A stretch of DNA of 47,255 nt. Origin: an uncultured Prevotella sp. Lineage in GTDB: Bacteria; Bacteroidota; Bacteroidia; Bacteroidales; Bacteroidaceae. The stretch lies in contig CAMWKM010000004.1 of NCBI GenBank assembly GCA_947174835.1, positions 1-47,255 of the forward strand. The letters are read 5' to 3'. The notes under the pieces are model-generated. The model was not told where the DNA came from. It did not search any database and saw nothing but the letters and a program-made list of their open reading frames with translations. Positions 1 through 9,686 of the stretch are shown here, one piece after another. The position numbers were made by a program, and so were the translations under genes. Every line of letters starts with the position of its first letter. Position 1 is the stretch's first letter.

Positions 1-338
1 CTCTCACGGCGGGCACCCACAAACTCCACTTCAATCTCTTCTCCCGCATGGGAAAATCCGGAGGCAGACCTCACTTTCACCTGCGCCGTGCCGAAATTCC
101 TGAACACGGAGAGATGAGCCTTGCGTCCCAGTTTCCGCTTCAGTTCCCCGGCCACCTCAATGCCGCTGCCCACCACGACCACATCAATGTCGTTGGAAGG
201 CCGTTCGAGAAAGATGTCACGCACATATCCTCCCACCACATAGCACTCCACCCCCAGTTGGTCGGCAGTCTCGCCAATAAGATGGAAAATGTCCTGATTC
301 AGTATCTCAGCCAGTTCTTCGTCGGAATATAAAATCAT
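1..338 (-). CDS. CCA tRNA nucleotidyltransferase / poly(A) polymerase family, N-terminal part (truncated by window edge)
   Basis: Minus-strand reading from CAT at 336-338: MILYSDEELAEILNQDIFHLIGETADQLGVECYVVGGYVRDIFLERPSNDIDVVVVGSG; GG(Y)VRD and DIDVVV are nucleotidyltransferase motifs. Not in the ORF track because it is partial. Confidence 0.85.
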   Translation of the reverse strand, partial: MILYSDEELAEILNQDIFHLIGETADQLGVECYVVGGYVRDIFLERPSNDIDVVVVGSGIEVAGELKRKLGRKAHLSVFRNFGTAQVKVRSASGFSHAGEEIEVEFVGARRE

Positions 339-452
339 CTTGTCTTTTCGTTTGGCCTGCAAAGGTACAAAAAAATAAGGTTTGTCGGCTCGCATTTAAT
401 TTTTTTTAGTACCTTTGCAGCAAAATCCAAACCATCAAACGAGAAAGCAAGG

Positions 453-1727
453 ATGAAGAGGCTGCTACTCCTCATGATCATCGTTTCTGCAACTGTCAAT
501 ACCAATGCCTATGGCCTTTGGGGCAACGATGCAACGTCTTCTCTCGGCAGGGAAAGCACGGAGTCTTCGCTATTGTTTGCTGATGTCAAGACGGGGATTG
601 ACGACTACACGCGTTTCTTCGGGCCGCTGATGACCGTCGGGCTGAAACTGGGCGGCTATGAAGGGCGCAGCGACTGGCCCCGACTGGCTGTCAGTGGCGC
701 CATGTCGTATGGCATCACGACCTGCCTGATCTATGGCCTCAAGAATACGGCAACGGTGAAACGACCTGACGGATCGTCCAACGACTCATGGCCTTCGGGT
801 CATGCAGCCATTGCTTTCGTTGGTGCCACCATCCTGCACAAGGAGTATGGACGCACACGCTCACCGTGGTTTTCCGTAGCCGGCTATGGGGTGGCCACGA
901 CTACCGGCATGATGCGCATACTGCACAACCGCCACTGGACAAGCGATGTGCTGTCGGGAGCCGGCATAGGCATCATGTCGACAGAGTTGGCTTACGCCTT
1001 GAGCGATATGATTTTCAAGAAAAAGGGTCTGCTTCGCCATGCTCCGGAGCGCATCCCCGCCACCCCGTCTTTCTTCAGTATCTCCTTGGGGCTCGGTCTC
1101 AGCGGCAAAGATATTGACTTCGGTGGCAACGGCTTGCAAGTCAAGTTCCGTCCTGCCACCGTAGCTGATGCCGAAGGAGCCTATTTCCTCAACCGCTATA
1201 TGGGAGTCGGTGGCCGACTACGTGTCAGGTCTATGGCAGCCAAATCGTTCGGCAACCTCGCCTGTTGGGACACTTTCTACAGAAACGGCAACTCTATTAT
1301 CCGGATAAATGGCATTGCCAACAGCAACCACCTGACGGAGCTTACCCCCAGTGCCGGCCTCTTTTTTAACCTGCCGCTCAACGGTCGTTTCTCTTTAGGC
1401 ACCAAGATGCTGGTGGGACGTTCGTTCATGCAGGAACCGGACATTGACGGACAGGCAGAGAGCAGAACAGGCGACGAGCCTTTCGCAAAAGGCTGGGACT
1501 GCCTGACCATGAATGCCAGCGACGCTACTTCGTTAGGCACAGGCATTGCGATGACCTACCGCTACAAGGCGGGCTTCGCCTGGAAGATGTTCTGCGACTA
1601 CGATGTGAGCAAGAAGGACTATACCATGACCCACTGCCCACTGTACGATGCCGTTCCCATCACATACAAGAAAACAAAGACGATGCACGACTTGACTGTC
1701 GGCGCATCGTTTGCCATCCATTTTTAA
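453..1727 (+). CDS. PAP2 superfamily phosphatase with C-terminal outer-membrane-like extension
   Basis: Signal peptide; PAP2 motifs SWPSGHAA and HNRHWTSDVLSGAGIG. Confidence 0.88.
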   Translation: MKRLLLLMIIVSATVNTNAYGLWGNDATSSLGRESTESSLLFADVKTGIDDYTRFFGPLMTVGLKLGGYEGRSDWPRLAVSGAMSYGITTCLIYGLKNTATVKRPDGSSNDSWPSGHAAIAFVGATILHKEYGRTRSPWFSVAGYGVATTTGMMRILHNRHWTSDVLSGAGIGIMSTELAYALSDMIFKKKGLLRHAPERIPATPSFFSISLGLGLSGKDIDFGGNGLQVKFRPATVADAEGAYFLNRYMGVGGRLRVRSMAAKSFGNLACWDTFYRNGNSIIRINGIANSNHLTELTPSAGLFFNLPLNGRFSLGTKMLVGRSFMQEPDIDGQAESRTGDEPFAKGWDCLTMNASDATSLGTGIAMTYRYKAGFAWKMFCDYDVSKKDYTMTHCPLYDAVPITYKKTKTMHDLTVGASFAIHF

Positions 1728-1740
1728 AACAAGCAGAAAG

Positions 1741-2109
1741 ATGAACAAAAGACACTTTTTCTATACCCTGGCCGTTGTCGCCATATTGCTGACCGCAGCC
1801 TGCGACAACCATTCGCGTCGCAATGAGATTGAACAGCGCAAGGAAGCACTGAAACAGCATCAGGACTCGTCGCTGATGGCCGCTCAGCAGGAATTGGCCA
1901 TTGTCGACTCGACACTGGAAGCCGTCAAGGTGGAGTATGAACAGAAGAAGGCCGAGGTGGAACGCCACAGGGCTGCCCTGACAGCCACTGCAGAGGAACT
2001 GACGGAACTGACGATGTTAGGACTGAGGCGCGACTCGCTGCAAGCCCAATGGAGCCTGCTGGGGGCTAAAATCAAGTACATCCGTCAGAAACAAGCGGAG
2101 ACGAACTAA
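1741..2109 (+). CDS. small coiled-coil lipoprotein, hypothetical
   Basis: MNKRHFFYTLAVVAILLTAACDN lipobox-like N-terminus; start at 1741 preferred over the 1711 ORF start. Confidence 0.65.
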   Translation: MNKRHFFYTLAVVAILLTAACDNHSRRNEIEQRKEALKQHQDSSLMAAQQELAIVDSTLEAVKVEYEQKKAEVERHRAALTATAEELTELTMLGLRRDSLQAQWSLLGAKIKYIRQKQAETN

Positions 2110-2179
2110 TGTCTTTAACTCCTTTTAACTCCTTTTAGTTCCTTTAACTCCTTAAAAAGTAGTAACTTTGCACCCGATT

Positions 2180-2725
2180 ATGGACAGATTCGAAAAAACC
2201 AATGCTCAGTTTGAGGCTGCCATAGCCGAATGTCGCGACATCTTCGGCAAGAAGTTGCACGACTACGGGGCATCGTGGCGCATACTGAGACCGGCCTCGC
2301 TCACCGACCAACTCTTCATCAAGGCCAAGCGCATACGCTCGCTTGAAATCAAGAAGAAGGCAATGGTGGGTGAAGGCATCAGACCCGAATTTGTGGCTCT
2401 CATCAACTATGGTATCGTGGGACTGATACAGTTGGAGAAAGGATTTGCCGATTCTATCGACATCAGCAGCAATGAGGCAATAAACCTCTACGACCGCTAT
2501 GCCCACGAAGCGCTGGAACTGATGAAGCGCAAGAATCACGACTACGACGAAGCGTGGCGAGATATGCGCGTCAGCAGCTATACAGACTTCATCCTCACCA
2601 AGATTGAACGTATCAAGGAAATAGAAAATCTCAGCGGAGAGACCCTCGTCAGCGAGGGCATCGATGCCAACTATATGGACATCATCAACTATGCAGTCTT
2701 CGGATTGATCAAGTTGAAGGATTGA
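2180..2725 (+). CDS. DUF1599 domain-containing protein
   Basis: Internal duplication (KLHDYGASWRILR... / KNHDYDEAWRDMR...), typical of DUF1599; located before DoxX-tpiA-folE as in other Bacteroidales. Confidence 0.78.
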   Translation: MDRFEKTNAQFEAAIAECRDIFGKKLHDYGASWRILRPASLTDQLFIKAKRIRSLEIKKKAMVGEGIRPEFVALINYGIVGLIQLEKGFADSIDISSNEAINLYDRYAHEALELMKRKNHDYDEAWRDMRVSSYTDFILTKIERIKEIENLSGETLVSEGIDANYMDIINYAVFGLIKLKD

Positions 2726-2734
2726 AATACTGAA

Positions 2735-3889
2735 GTGAAAAAAATCATCGTCAATCTGTGTCGCCTGCTGTTGGCCGTGGTGTTTATCCTGTCGGGATTC
2801 GTCAAGGCCGTCGACCCAAAGGGCACGCAGTACAAGATTGAGGACTACCTGCAGGTCTGGCATCTGGACGGATTGTTGCCCGAATTCGTGACGCTGGCAC
2901 TGTCTGTCGGCCTGTCGGCTTTGGAGTTTTGCATTGGCATCTTCCTGCTGTTCGCCATACGCAGACGACTGACATCGAAGGTGGCAGTGATTATGATGGG
3001 CGTGCTGACACCTCTGACGTTGTGGCTGGCATTGGCCGATCCCATCAGCGACTGCGGTTGTTTCGGCGATGCGCTGGTGCTCACCAACTGGCAAACATTC
3101 TGGAAGAACGCGGTGCTGCTCGTGGCAGCCATCATGGTGGCAGCCAATCCATTGCAGATGTTCCGTTTCGTGAGCAGGGCCCGACAATGGATCGTGATGA
3201 ACTACACGGTACTGTTCATCCTCATCATTGCAGGTTGGAGCCTCTACGACCTCCCGCAGTTCGACTTTCGACCGTATCGAATCGGCACAGACCTGCGCAC
3301 CAACTGGCAGCGCACTATGGAGGGCGAAGATTTGCCATACGCCGAATTTTTCCTCTCAAGAGCGGACGATGGCGAGGATATCACAGAACAGGTGCTTGAC
3401 GATGAGGGCTACACCTTCCTGCTCGTATCACCACATCTGGAGCAGGCCGACGACTCGCAACTGGACTTGATCAATCAGGTGTATGAGTATGCGCAGGACT
3501 ACGGCTATCCGTTCTATGGCATGACGGCGAGCGGACAGCAGGCCATCGCCCACTGGCGGGATGTGACCGGAGCCGAATATCCTTTCTGTCAGACGGACGA
3601 CATCACGCTGAAGACCATCTGTCGCAGCAATCCGGGGCTGTTGTTGCTGAAAGACGGCACCATCATGCGCAAATGGAGCCACAACCTGTTGCCCGATGAG
3701 TATGAGTTGAGTGAGCCTTTAGAGACCTCGGAACTGGGCCGACTGCCCGAAGACTCTGTCGTGCGACGCATTGTGGCACTGCTGCTTTGGTTTGTGTTGC
3801 CACTGGCACTGCTGACAATTGCCGACCGGCTTTGGGCATGGACAAGATGGGTGCGCAGAAAAGACACTTCGAAAAAAAGGAAACAATAA
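2735..3889 (+). CDS. DoxX/MauE-like membrane protein (BT_3928-type family)
   Basis: Multiple TM helices, MKKIIVNLCRLLLAVVFILSGFVKAVDP and DCGCFGD motif; GTG start. Confidence 0.8.
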   Translation: MKKIIVNLCRLLLAVVFILSGFVKAVDPKGTQYKIEDYLQVWHLDGLLPEFVTLALSVGLSALEFCIGIFLLFAIRRRLTSKVAVIMMGVLTPLTLWLALADPISDCGCFGDALVLTNWQTFWKNAVLLVAAIMVAANPLQMFRFVSRARQWIVMNYTVLFILIIAGWSLYDLPQFDFRPYRIGTDLRTNWQRTMEGEDLPYAEFFLSRADDGEDITEQVLDDEGYTFLLVSPHLEQADDSQLDLINQVYEYAQDYGYPFYGMTASGQQAIAHWRDVTGAEYPFCQTDDITLKTICRSNPGLLLLKDGTIMRKWSHNLLPDEYELSEPLETSELGRLPEDSVVRRIVALLLWFVLPLALLTIADRLWAWTRWVRRKDTSKKRKQ

Positions 3890-3915
3890 CACTAATTTAA
3901 ACATAGAATAAAGAA

Positions 3916-4674
3916 ATGAGAAAGAAAATTGTTGCAGGAAACTGGAAGATGAACATGAATCTCCAGGATGGTATCGCCCTTGCAAAAGAGCTGAATGAGA
4001 CGCTGAAGGCCGAGAAGCCTAACTGTGGTGTGGTCATTTGCACACCGTTTATCCATCTGGCAAGCATCGCACAGTTCCTCGATCAAGACATCATCGGTCT
4101 GGGTGCCGAGAACTGCGCTGACAAGGAGAAGGGTGCTTTCACCGGTGAGGTAAGCGCCGAGATGGTAAAATCTACGGGTGCACAGTATGTCATTCTGGGT
4201 CACTCCGAGCGTCGTGAGTACTACAAGGAGACGCCCGAGATCCTGAAAGAGAAGGTGCTGCTGGCTCAGAAAAACGACCTAAAGGTGATCTTCTGCATTG
4301 GTGAGAGCCTGGCAGAGCGTGAGGCCGGCAAGCAGAACGAGGTGGTGAAGGCCGAACTGGAAGGCAGTGTGTTCAACCTCGCTGAGGAGGACTTCCGCAA
4401 GATCGTCATTGCCTACGAGCCCATCTGGGCCATCGGTACCGGCAAGACCGCTACCGCTGAACAGGCAGAGGAGATCCACGCCTACATCCGCAGCATTATC
4501 GCTGAGAAATATGGTCAGGCTGTAGCCGACGACACCACGATCCTCTATGGCGGTTCATGCAAGGCCAGCAATGCGCCTGAACTGTTCGCCAAGCCCGACA
4601 TCGACGGTGGACTCATCGGAGGTGCATCGCTCAAGGCTGCCGATTTCAAGGGCATCATCGACGCCTTTAAGTAA
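3916..4674 (+). CDS. tpiA: triosephosphate isomerase
   Basis: [42 protein letters not shown]. Confidence 0.98.
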   Translation: MRKKIVAGNWKMNMNLQDGIALAKELNETLKAEKPNCGVVICTPFIHLASIAQFLDQDIIGLGAENCADKEKGAFTGEVSAEMVKSTGAQYVILGHSERREYYKETPEILKEKVLLAQKNDLKVIFCIGESLAEREAGKQNEVVKAELEGSVFNLAEEDFRKIVIAYEPIWAIGTGKTATAEQAEEIHAYIRSIIAEKYGQAVADDTTILYGGSCKASNAPELFAKPDIDGGLIGGASLKAADFKGIIDAFK

Positions 4675-4723
4675 AATTCAGATAAACAGACAGAAAGGTA
4701 AAAGAGTAAAAAAAGTAAAGCGT

Positions 4724-5281
4724 ATGGAGACAAGACAATATCGGCATATTGTAAAAAAGGTGTGCATGGTTTTACCTTTCTACTTTTTTACCTTTCTTCC
4801 ACTCTCGGCGCAGACCACCTACACACAGCGCATTCAGGAAAGCAAACAAGGTGAGGGCACGGTCACCATCCATCAGGATGCTGCCATCGACGCACTGGTC
4901 AACGGGCCACTGCCCACAAAGCCGGCTCCGCGTCCTACGCCTGCTCCACCTCAACCGGTAAAACCGACCGTCAAGCCTGTGCAGAACGTCGATACAACGA
5001 CCACGACCGGCCGTCCTTACAAGACCACAGGATTCAGGGTGCAGGTGTTTGCCGGCGGAAACACACGCAGTGACCGGGTGAAGGCCGAACAGACCGGCCA
5101 TTCGCTGGAACAGCTGTTTCCCAACGATGCCGTCTACGTGCACTTCTATTCACCACGGTGGATATGCCGCATCGGTAACTATCGCACCTACGAGGAGGCT
5201 CGTGCCAAGATGATGGAGATACGTCAGTTGGGGTACACCTCGGCCACCATTGTCAAAGGAAAAATCATTGTCACACAATAA
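4724..5281 (+). CDS. SPOR domain-containing protein
   Basis: Signal peptide then [20 protein letters not shown]...[25 protein letters not shown], a SPOR-like fold; start METRQY at 4724 rather than the 4547 frame-open start, which overlaps tpiA. Confidence 0.82.
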   Translation: METRQYRHIVKKVCMVLPFYFFTFLPLSAQTTYTQRIQESKQGEGTVTIHQDAAIDALVNGPLPTKPAPRPTPAPPQPVKPTVKPVQNVDTTTTTGRPYKTTGFRVQVFAGGNTRSDRVKAEQTGHSLEQLFPNDAVYVHFYSPRWICRIGNYRTYEEARAKMMEIRQLGYTSATIVKGKIIVTQ

Positions 5282-5859
5282 TGATCCAAGAAACGGAATA
5301 CAGAGAAGGCCTGAACGAACTGGCCGTATGCTATAAAGATATCATCAAACTGCTCGGTGAAGATCCGGAGCGCGAAGGACTACAGAAGACACCTCTCCGT
5401 GTGGCCAAGGCTATGCAGGTGCTCACTCGCGGCTATGAAATGGATGCCCACAAGGTGCTGACCGATGCCCTCTTCAAGGAAGACTACTCGCAGATGGTCA
5501 TCGTCAAAGACATTGACTTCTTCTCGCTTTGCGAACACCACATGCTTCCATTCTATGGCAAGGTACACGTGGCCTATATTCCCAACGGCTATATCACGGG
5601 ACTGTCGAAGATAGCCCGCGTGGTCGACATCTTCAGCCATCGCCTGCAAGTGCAGGAGCGCATGACACTACAGATTCGCCAGTGCATCGAAGAGACCTTG
5701 CACCCTTTAGGCGTGATGGTCGTCGTTGAGGCTAAACACATGTGTATGCAGATGCGAGGCGTGGAGAAACAAAACAGCATTACCACTACCAGCGAGTTCA
5801 GCGGTGCTTTCAATCAGGCCAAGACCCGTCAGGAATTTATGAATCTCATCAATCGCTAA
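5281..5859 (+). CDS. folE: GTP cyclohydrolase I
   Basis: [22 protein letters not shown]...[23 protein letters not shown]; overlaps the SPOR gene stop by 1 nt. Confidence 0.97.
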   Translation: MIQETEYREGLNELAVCYKDIIKLLGEDPEREGLQKTPLRVAKAMQVLTRGYEMDAHKVLTDALFKEDYSQMVIVKDIDFFSLCEHHMLPFYGKVHVAYIPNGYITGLSKIARVVDIFSHRLQVQERMTLQIRQCIEETLHPLGVMVVVEAKHMCMQMRGVEKQNSITTTSEFSGAFNQAKTRQEFMNLINR

Positions 5860-5878
5860 TCTATAATATCGATACCTA

Positions 5879-6439
5879 ATGAATCAGAACTACCGCAAGC
5901 AAGAATCATTGTTCAAAGAGTTCAGGCAGAGTTGTCTGGGACGTCTCATCATCGCTGCCTGCATTCTGGGCGTCCTCTCGGTCATCGCTTGGTTGACCAA
6001 TCCCTCTGAACAGACAATGAACAAGGAGATGAATGACAACATCCGACAGTGGATACAGGAGAATGACAGTCTCAACACCGACTGGATTGACGATGCTGTC
6101 AATAACACGGGTTTTATTTTTACGTCGGCCGACTCTATCGATACACCGGAGCAAAAGCATCTGCTTGAACAGTTTGACACGCACAACCGACTGGAATACT
6201 TTGACCATACCCTGTTCTCGACAATGTATATCTACAACAGTTTCCACATTGAGGGCAAACGCTGTGGCATCGGTCTCTTCGGTATCGTTATTCCTACGGT
6301 CAACTTCAACGACTTCCTGCTCCGCGAAGGTCCCATGCGCAAGGACTACAACCAACCTGCCATCCACAACTATGGCAACGAGGAGTATTTCGGGGAGAAT
6401 CCCGATCTGGGCGGTGTCTTCCGCTATAACGGAGAATAA
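5879..6439 (+). CDS. conserved hypothetical membrane protein
   Basis: Single N-terminal TM (LIIAACILGVLSVIAWL); co-directional with folE. Confidence 0.6.
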   Translation: MNQNYRKQESLFKEFRQSCLGRLIIAACILGVLSVIAWLTNPSEQTMNKEMNDNIRQWIQENDSLNTDWIDDAVNNTGFIFTSADSIDTPEQKHLLEQFDTHNRLEYFDHTLFSTMYIYNSFHIEGKRCGIGLFGIVIPTVNFNDFLLREGPMRKDYNQPAIHNYGNEEYFGENPDLGGVFRYNGE

Positions 6440-6457
6440 CAAAAACTGAAGTGTCTC

Positions 6458-7249
6458 GTGAACAACGAAGAACTGAAAATTCTGACCCTGACGGTTTGCG
6501 ACATTGCAAAACGTGCAGGGTCTTTTATACGGCAGGAGCGACAGCACTTCCTCAATGAGCGTGTCGAAAAGAAACATGCCCACGACTATGTGTCGTATGT
6601 AGACAAACAGTCTGAGCAACTCATTGTCACAGCCTTGCGCGACCTGCTGCCGGAAGCCGGATTCATCACGGAAGAGGGTTCTGCCACTTATTCCGACGAA
6701 CAATATTGCTGGGTGGTCGACCCGCTTGACGGCACCACCAACTTCATCCATCGTTTTCCACCCTATGCTGTCAGCATCGCACTTGTCTGCGGTCGGCAGA
6801 TCATGCTGGGAGTGGTCTATGAGATCTGTGCTGACGAATGTTTCTGTGCTTGGCTCGGTGGAGGCAGCTATCTGAACGGACAGCCTCTGAAGGTCAACAC
6901 TTCCGCCTTGTCCGATGCCCTCGTCTGCTTTCAGTTGCCTTACAACAGCAATGCCTACAGCCCTGTGGCTCAGCATCTCGTCCGGCAGTTCTATGGCCGC
7001 GTGGCCAGCATCCGGATGCTGGGGTCTGCCGCCATCGCCCTCTGCTACGTTGCCGCAGGCCGTCTCGATGCCTATGCCGAAAAGTTTATTGGCCAGTGGG
7101 ACTGTATGGCCGGTGCCCTGATCGTCAGCGAAGCCGGCGGCCATTGTACCGACTACAACGGCTCGACCGATTTCACCCAAGGCAATAGCATCGTTGCCAC
7201 CAACGGCATCATCCATCAGGAACTGCTTGACGGCATCCTTTCTGCATAG
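6458..7249 (+). CDS. inositol monophosphatase family protein
   Basis: FITEEGS, VVDPLDGTTNFIHRFP, WDCMAGALIVSEAGG; GTG start. Confidence 0.93.
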   Translation: MNNEELKILTLTVCDIAKRAGSFIRQERQHFLNERVEKKHAHDYVSYVDKQSEQLIVTALRDLLPEAGFITEEGSATYSDEQYCWVVDPLDGTTNFIHRFPPYAVSIALVCGRQIMLGVVYEICADECFCAWLGGGSYLNGQPLKVNTSALSDALVCFQLPYNSNAYSPVAQHLVRQFYGRVASIRMLGSAAIALCYVAAGRLDAYAEKFIGQWDCMAGALIVSEAGGHCTDYNGSTDFTQGNSIVATNGIIHQELLDGILSA

Positions 7250-7361
7250 GTCTTTCAGCGTTGCATACAGCGGTATGCCGTTGACCTTTGCGGGCAGAAA
7301 CCTTATTATGCTTTACGTTGTTATAATGATATAGTATTCATCAATAAAGTAATAACAAAGT

Positions 7362-8369
7362 ATGGCAACAATTCATGAAAAAATTTCAAATCTTGGTAAA
7401 AGAATCATTTCTGCTTTCATAAGGAACAGGCGTGACAAAATGTTCATGGTGCTGGCACAGCAGATAGTCAGTGAAGAGGCATCATATAAAAGTAAAAGTA
7501 CCATCGACAACTATCACACTGCATTACGTTCGTTTTCCTGTTTCACCGGCACGGATATCCTTCTGAAGGATATAACTCCGCAATTGATGGAACATTACCA
7601 ACAGCATCTGAAACTCAGTGGAATATGCCTCAACACCATATCATGCTATATGCGTTCGTTACGGACATTGTATAACAAGATCATAACGAAAAAGAAATTC
7701 AAGCCTGCAAAGCATCCTTTCTGCAATGTATATAGGGGCAAGACGAAAACGCAGAAGCGTTCAATCACCGATGCCGAGATCTTGCAGATAAAAAGACTCA
7801 AACTGCCACAACATTCTTATATAAAACTATGTCAGGATACGTTCCTATTCAGTTTCTATGCGTTGGGAATGCCTTTTGTAGATATCGTATATCTGAAACA
7901 CTCACAAATCAAGAACGGCGAGATTTCCTACTATCGCCATAAGAACAAACAGCCGGTGCACGTCCTCATTGAGCCGTGTATTCAGGAAATTATAGACAGA
8001 TATTACAACAGCCAACGCAAGTACATATTCCCCTTTATAACTTCCGACGACAAACAGATTGCCGAGATGCAGTATCTCAAGCATCTTGGGAGATACAACC
8101 GTAACTTGAAACGGATAGCGGCAATGGCAGGAGTGACGGCAAACATCACGTCCTATACCATGCGCCATACGTGGGCAAGTCTTGCGTTCAGAAACAACAT
8201 AGACCTGCCGATCATATCCAAGGCATTAGGACACACAAATACAAACACCACGATAACTTATATCCGCGAGATTGACGACACCCCCATAGCAGAGGCCAAC
8301 CGAAAACTAATAGAAGGGTTGCATTTTCTCATGACAAGTCGGGACGATAGCGAGAATGATAAGGAATAA
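7362..8369 (+). CDS. tyrosine-type site-specific recombinase/integrase (Bacteroidetes invertase-like)
   Basis: N-terminal SAM-like domain (SKSTIDNYHTALRSF), TSYTMRHTWASLAF box, SKALGHTNTNTTITYIRE with nucleophile Tyr. Confidence 0.92.
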   Translation: MATIHEKISNLGKRIISAFIRNRRDKMFMVLAQQIVSEEASYKSKSTIDNYHTALRSFSCFTGTDILLKDITPQLMEHYQQHLKLSGICLNTISCYMRSLRTLYNKIITKKKFKPAKHPFCNVYRGKTKTQKRSITDAEILQIKRLKLPQHSYIKLCQDTFLFSFYALGMPFVDIVYLKHSQIKNGEISYYRHKNKQPVHVLIEPCIQEIIDRYYNSQRKYIFPFITSDDKQIAEMQYLKHLGRYNRNLKRIAAMAGVTANITSYTMRHTWASLAFRNNIDLPIISKALGHTNTNTTITYIREIDDTPIAEANRKLIEGLHFLMTSRDDSENDKE

Positions 8370-8496
8370 GGGCAACATCCTACTATTTAATAAATGAAGA
8401 ATCTGGGTGCACAGGGTACATGGGGTCAGGTTACTTTTATTAAGCAGTAGTATGTTGTATTTTTGCATATTAGATTTCATTTTTTCATCAAAACCC

Positions 8497-8527
8497 TTGG
8501 CTGTTTCAAAAATAGTTCCTAAATTTG
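8497..8527 (+). promoter_or_regulatory. putative Bacteroidales promoter (TTG-N20-TAAATTTG)
   Basis: TTG at 8497-8499 and TAAATTTG at 8520-8527. Confidence 0.55.
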
Positions 8528-8532
8528 CACCA

Positions 8533-8932
8533 TCTTCACGCTGAGCCCGTCTTTCGGACGGTGGGAAATACTCGTCTGCAGCGGCAGACAGGTGCTGTGG
8601 GGATACCATATATGGAAAGGCGTTTATCACGCGCTTTGTTCTTGACATCTTGAAAGCCTGAGAAACTAACAAGGACCGTTGAGGAACATCGCAACGATAG
8701 ATGCTCATGGGTATGTTATATGCTGCCCTCAATGTACACATTTATTAATATAGTCCATTCTTCCTTCCTCCAAGAAGGGTGATGTGGCTATATCATAATG
8801 CTTGTGTTGTATGGGGTGTTCTATATGATATATCGGCGTGAGGTCTAAGGTTGCTCGTTCTAACGGTATGGGCAATTCTCAGGCGCCTCAAGATGTGGGA
8901 CGAGCAACTGGTGCAGGTCTCACGTTTTTTTT
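8533..8932 (+). ncRNA. candidate structured leader / ncRNA of about 400 nt
   Basis: Begins just after the promoter-like element; contains perfect hairpins CCGTC-TTTCG-GACGG (8547-8561) and GTCTGC-AGCG-GCAGAC (8574-8589); ends in a stem followed by T8. No convincing protein-coding potential. Confidence 0.4.
8837..8932 (+). terminator. intrinsic-terminator-like stem-loop upstream of the 9019 gene
   Basis: CGTGAG (8837-8842)/CTCACG (8919-8924) plus GTTGCTCGT (8850-8858)/ACGAGCAAC (8900-8908), followed by TTTTTTTT (8925-8932). Confidence 0.55.
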
Positions 8933-9018
8933 GTATCATGGTCTTTGCGATAATCAGTGCATTTTTCAGCCGAATTTGGAGACTTATAGGCTAAGCTCAA
9001 AAAATAAAAATCCAAACA

Positions 9019-9630
9019 ATGAAAAAGGTATTGACTTTATTGCTTTTGTTTTCTTTCTTGACTCCGGTTTTGGCTAAAAGCACTTTTACGCTAAAGTCAG
9101 GAGACATTTCTGTGTTGACATCTTCTGGCGAAGCATCTGTTACGTTTGACTACAGTAAAGCAGAATTAGAGGGTAAAGACATCTCTCTTGAAGATTATTT
9201 TGACCAAGAAAGTTATAAAAAGGTTGAAAAATGGGAGCGGGGGCAAGATATGGCTCACAAAGATTTTATTAAACGTTTCAACAAGAAAAGCCCAGGCTTG
9301 AAATTAGTCACAGATTCAAAATCTGCACAATATGATGTTGTCATACAAATTCGGATTATCAATTTGGGTAGTTCGGCAAAAAGTTGGGTTCCCTCAGCTT
9401 TTAAAGCTGGTGCGACAGACGGAGGCGTAACTCTTTATGGAAGATTTATTATCAAAGATAAGAAAGGGAAAGAATTGTGTTCACTGAGATTTACGAATGT
9501 ACAGGGGATGGCAGCTCCAAACATTGAAAGCCGGTTGCTGTTCGCTTATCAGCAGTTGAATGCAGATTTTCAGAAATTTATGAAGAAAGCATCGTCGGTC
9601 GATTCTTCCTCTGACGATGATGATGAATAA
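9019..9630 (+). CDS. secreted hypothetical protein with acidic C-terminus
   Basis: Signal peptide MKKVLTLLLLFSFLTPVLA; C-terminus SSVDSSSDDDDE. Confidence 0.75.
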   Translation: MKKVLTLLLLFSFLTPVLAKSTFTLKSGDISVLTSSGEASVTFDYSKAELEGKDISLEDYFDQESYKKVEKWERGQDMAHKDFIKRFNKKSPGLKLVTDSKSAQYDVVIQIRIINLGSSAKSWVPSAFKAGATDGGVTLYGRFIIKDKKGKELCSLRFTNVQGMAAPNIESRLLFAYQQLNADFQKFMKKASSVDSSSDDDDE

Positions 9631-9686
9631 AAGAGATAGGCGAAATGCTTGAAAGAGAGTAGCCACGAATTAAAAACTAATTAGTT

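Noticed and set aside
2144-3187. 347-aa minus-strand ORF
   Set aside because: Antisense shadow of the DUF1599 and DoxX-like genes; His/Gln-rich low-quality translation without domain signal.
5906-7216. 436-aa minus-strand ORF
   Set aside because: Antisense to the 5879 hypothetical and inositol monophosphatase genes, both with better coding evidence.
8307-8741. 144-aa minus-strand ORF
   Set aside because: Overlaps the recombinase 3' end and the structured leader; no domain or signal features.
8533-8932. tmRNA or RNase P RNA for the leader/ncRNA candidate
   Set aside because: No CCA/T-arm end as in tmRNA and no GAGGAAAGTCC-type RNase P signature.
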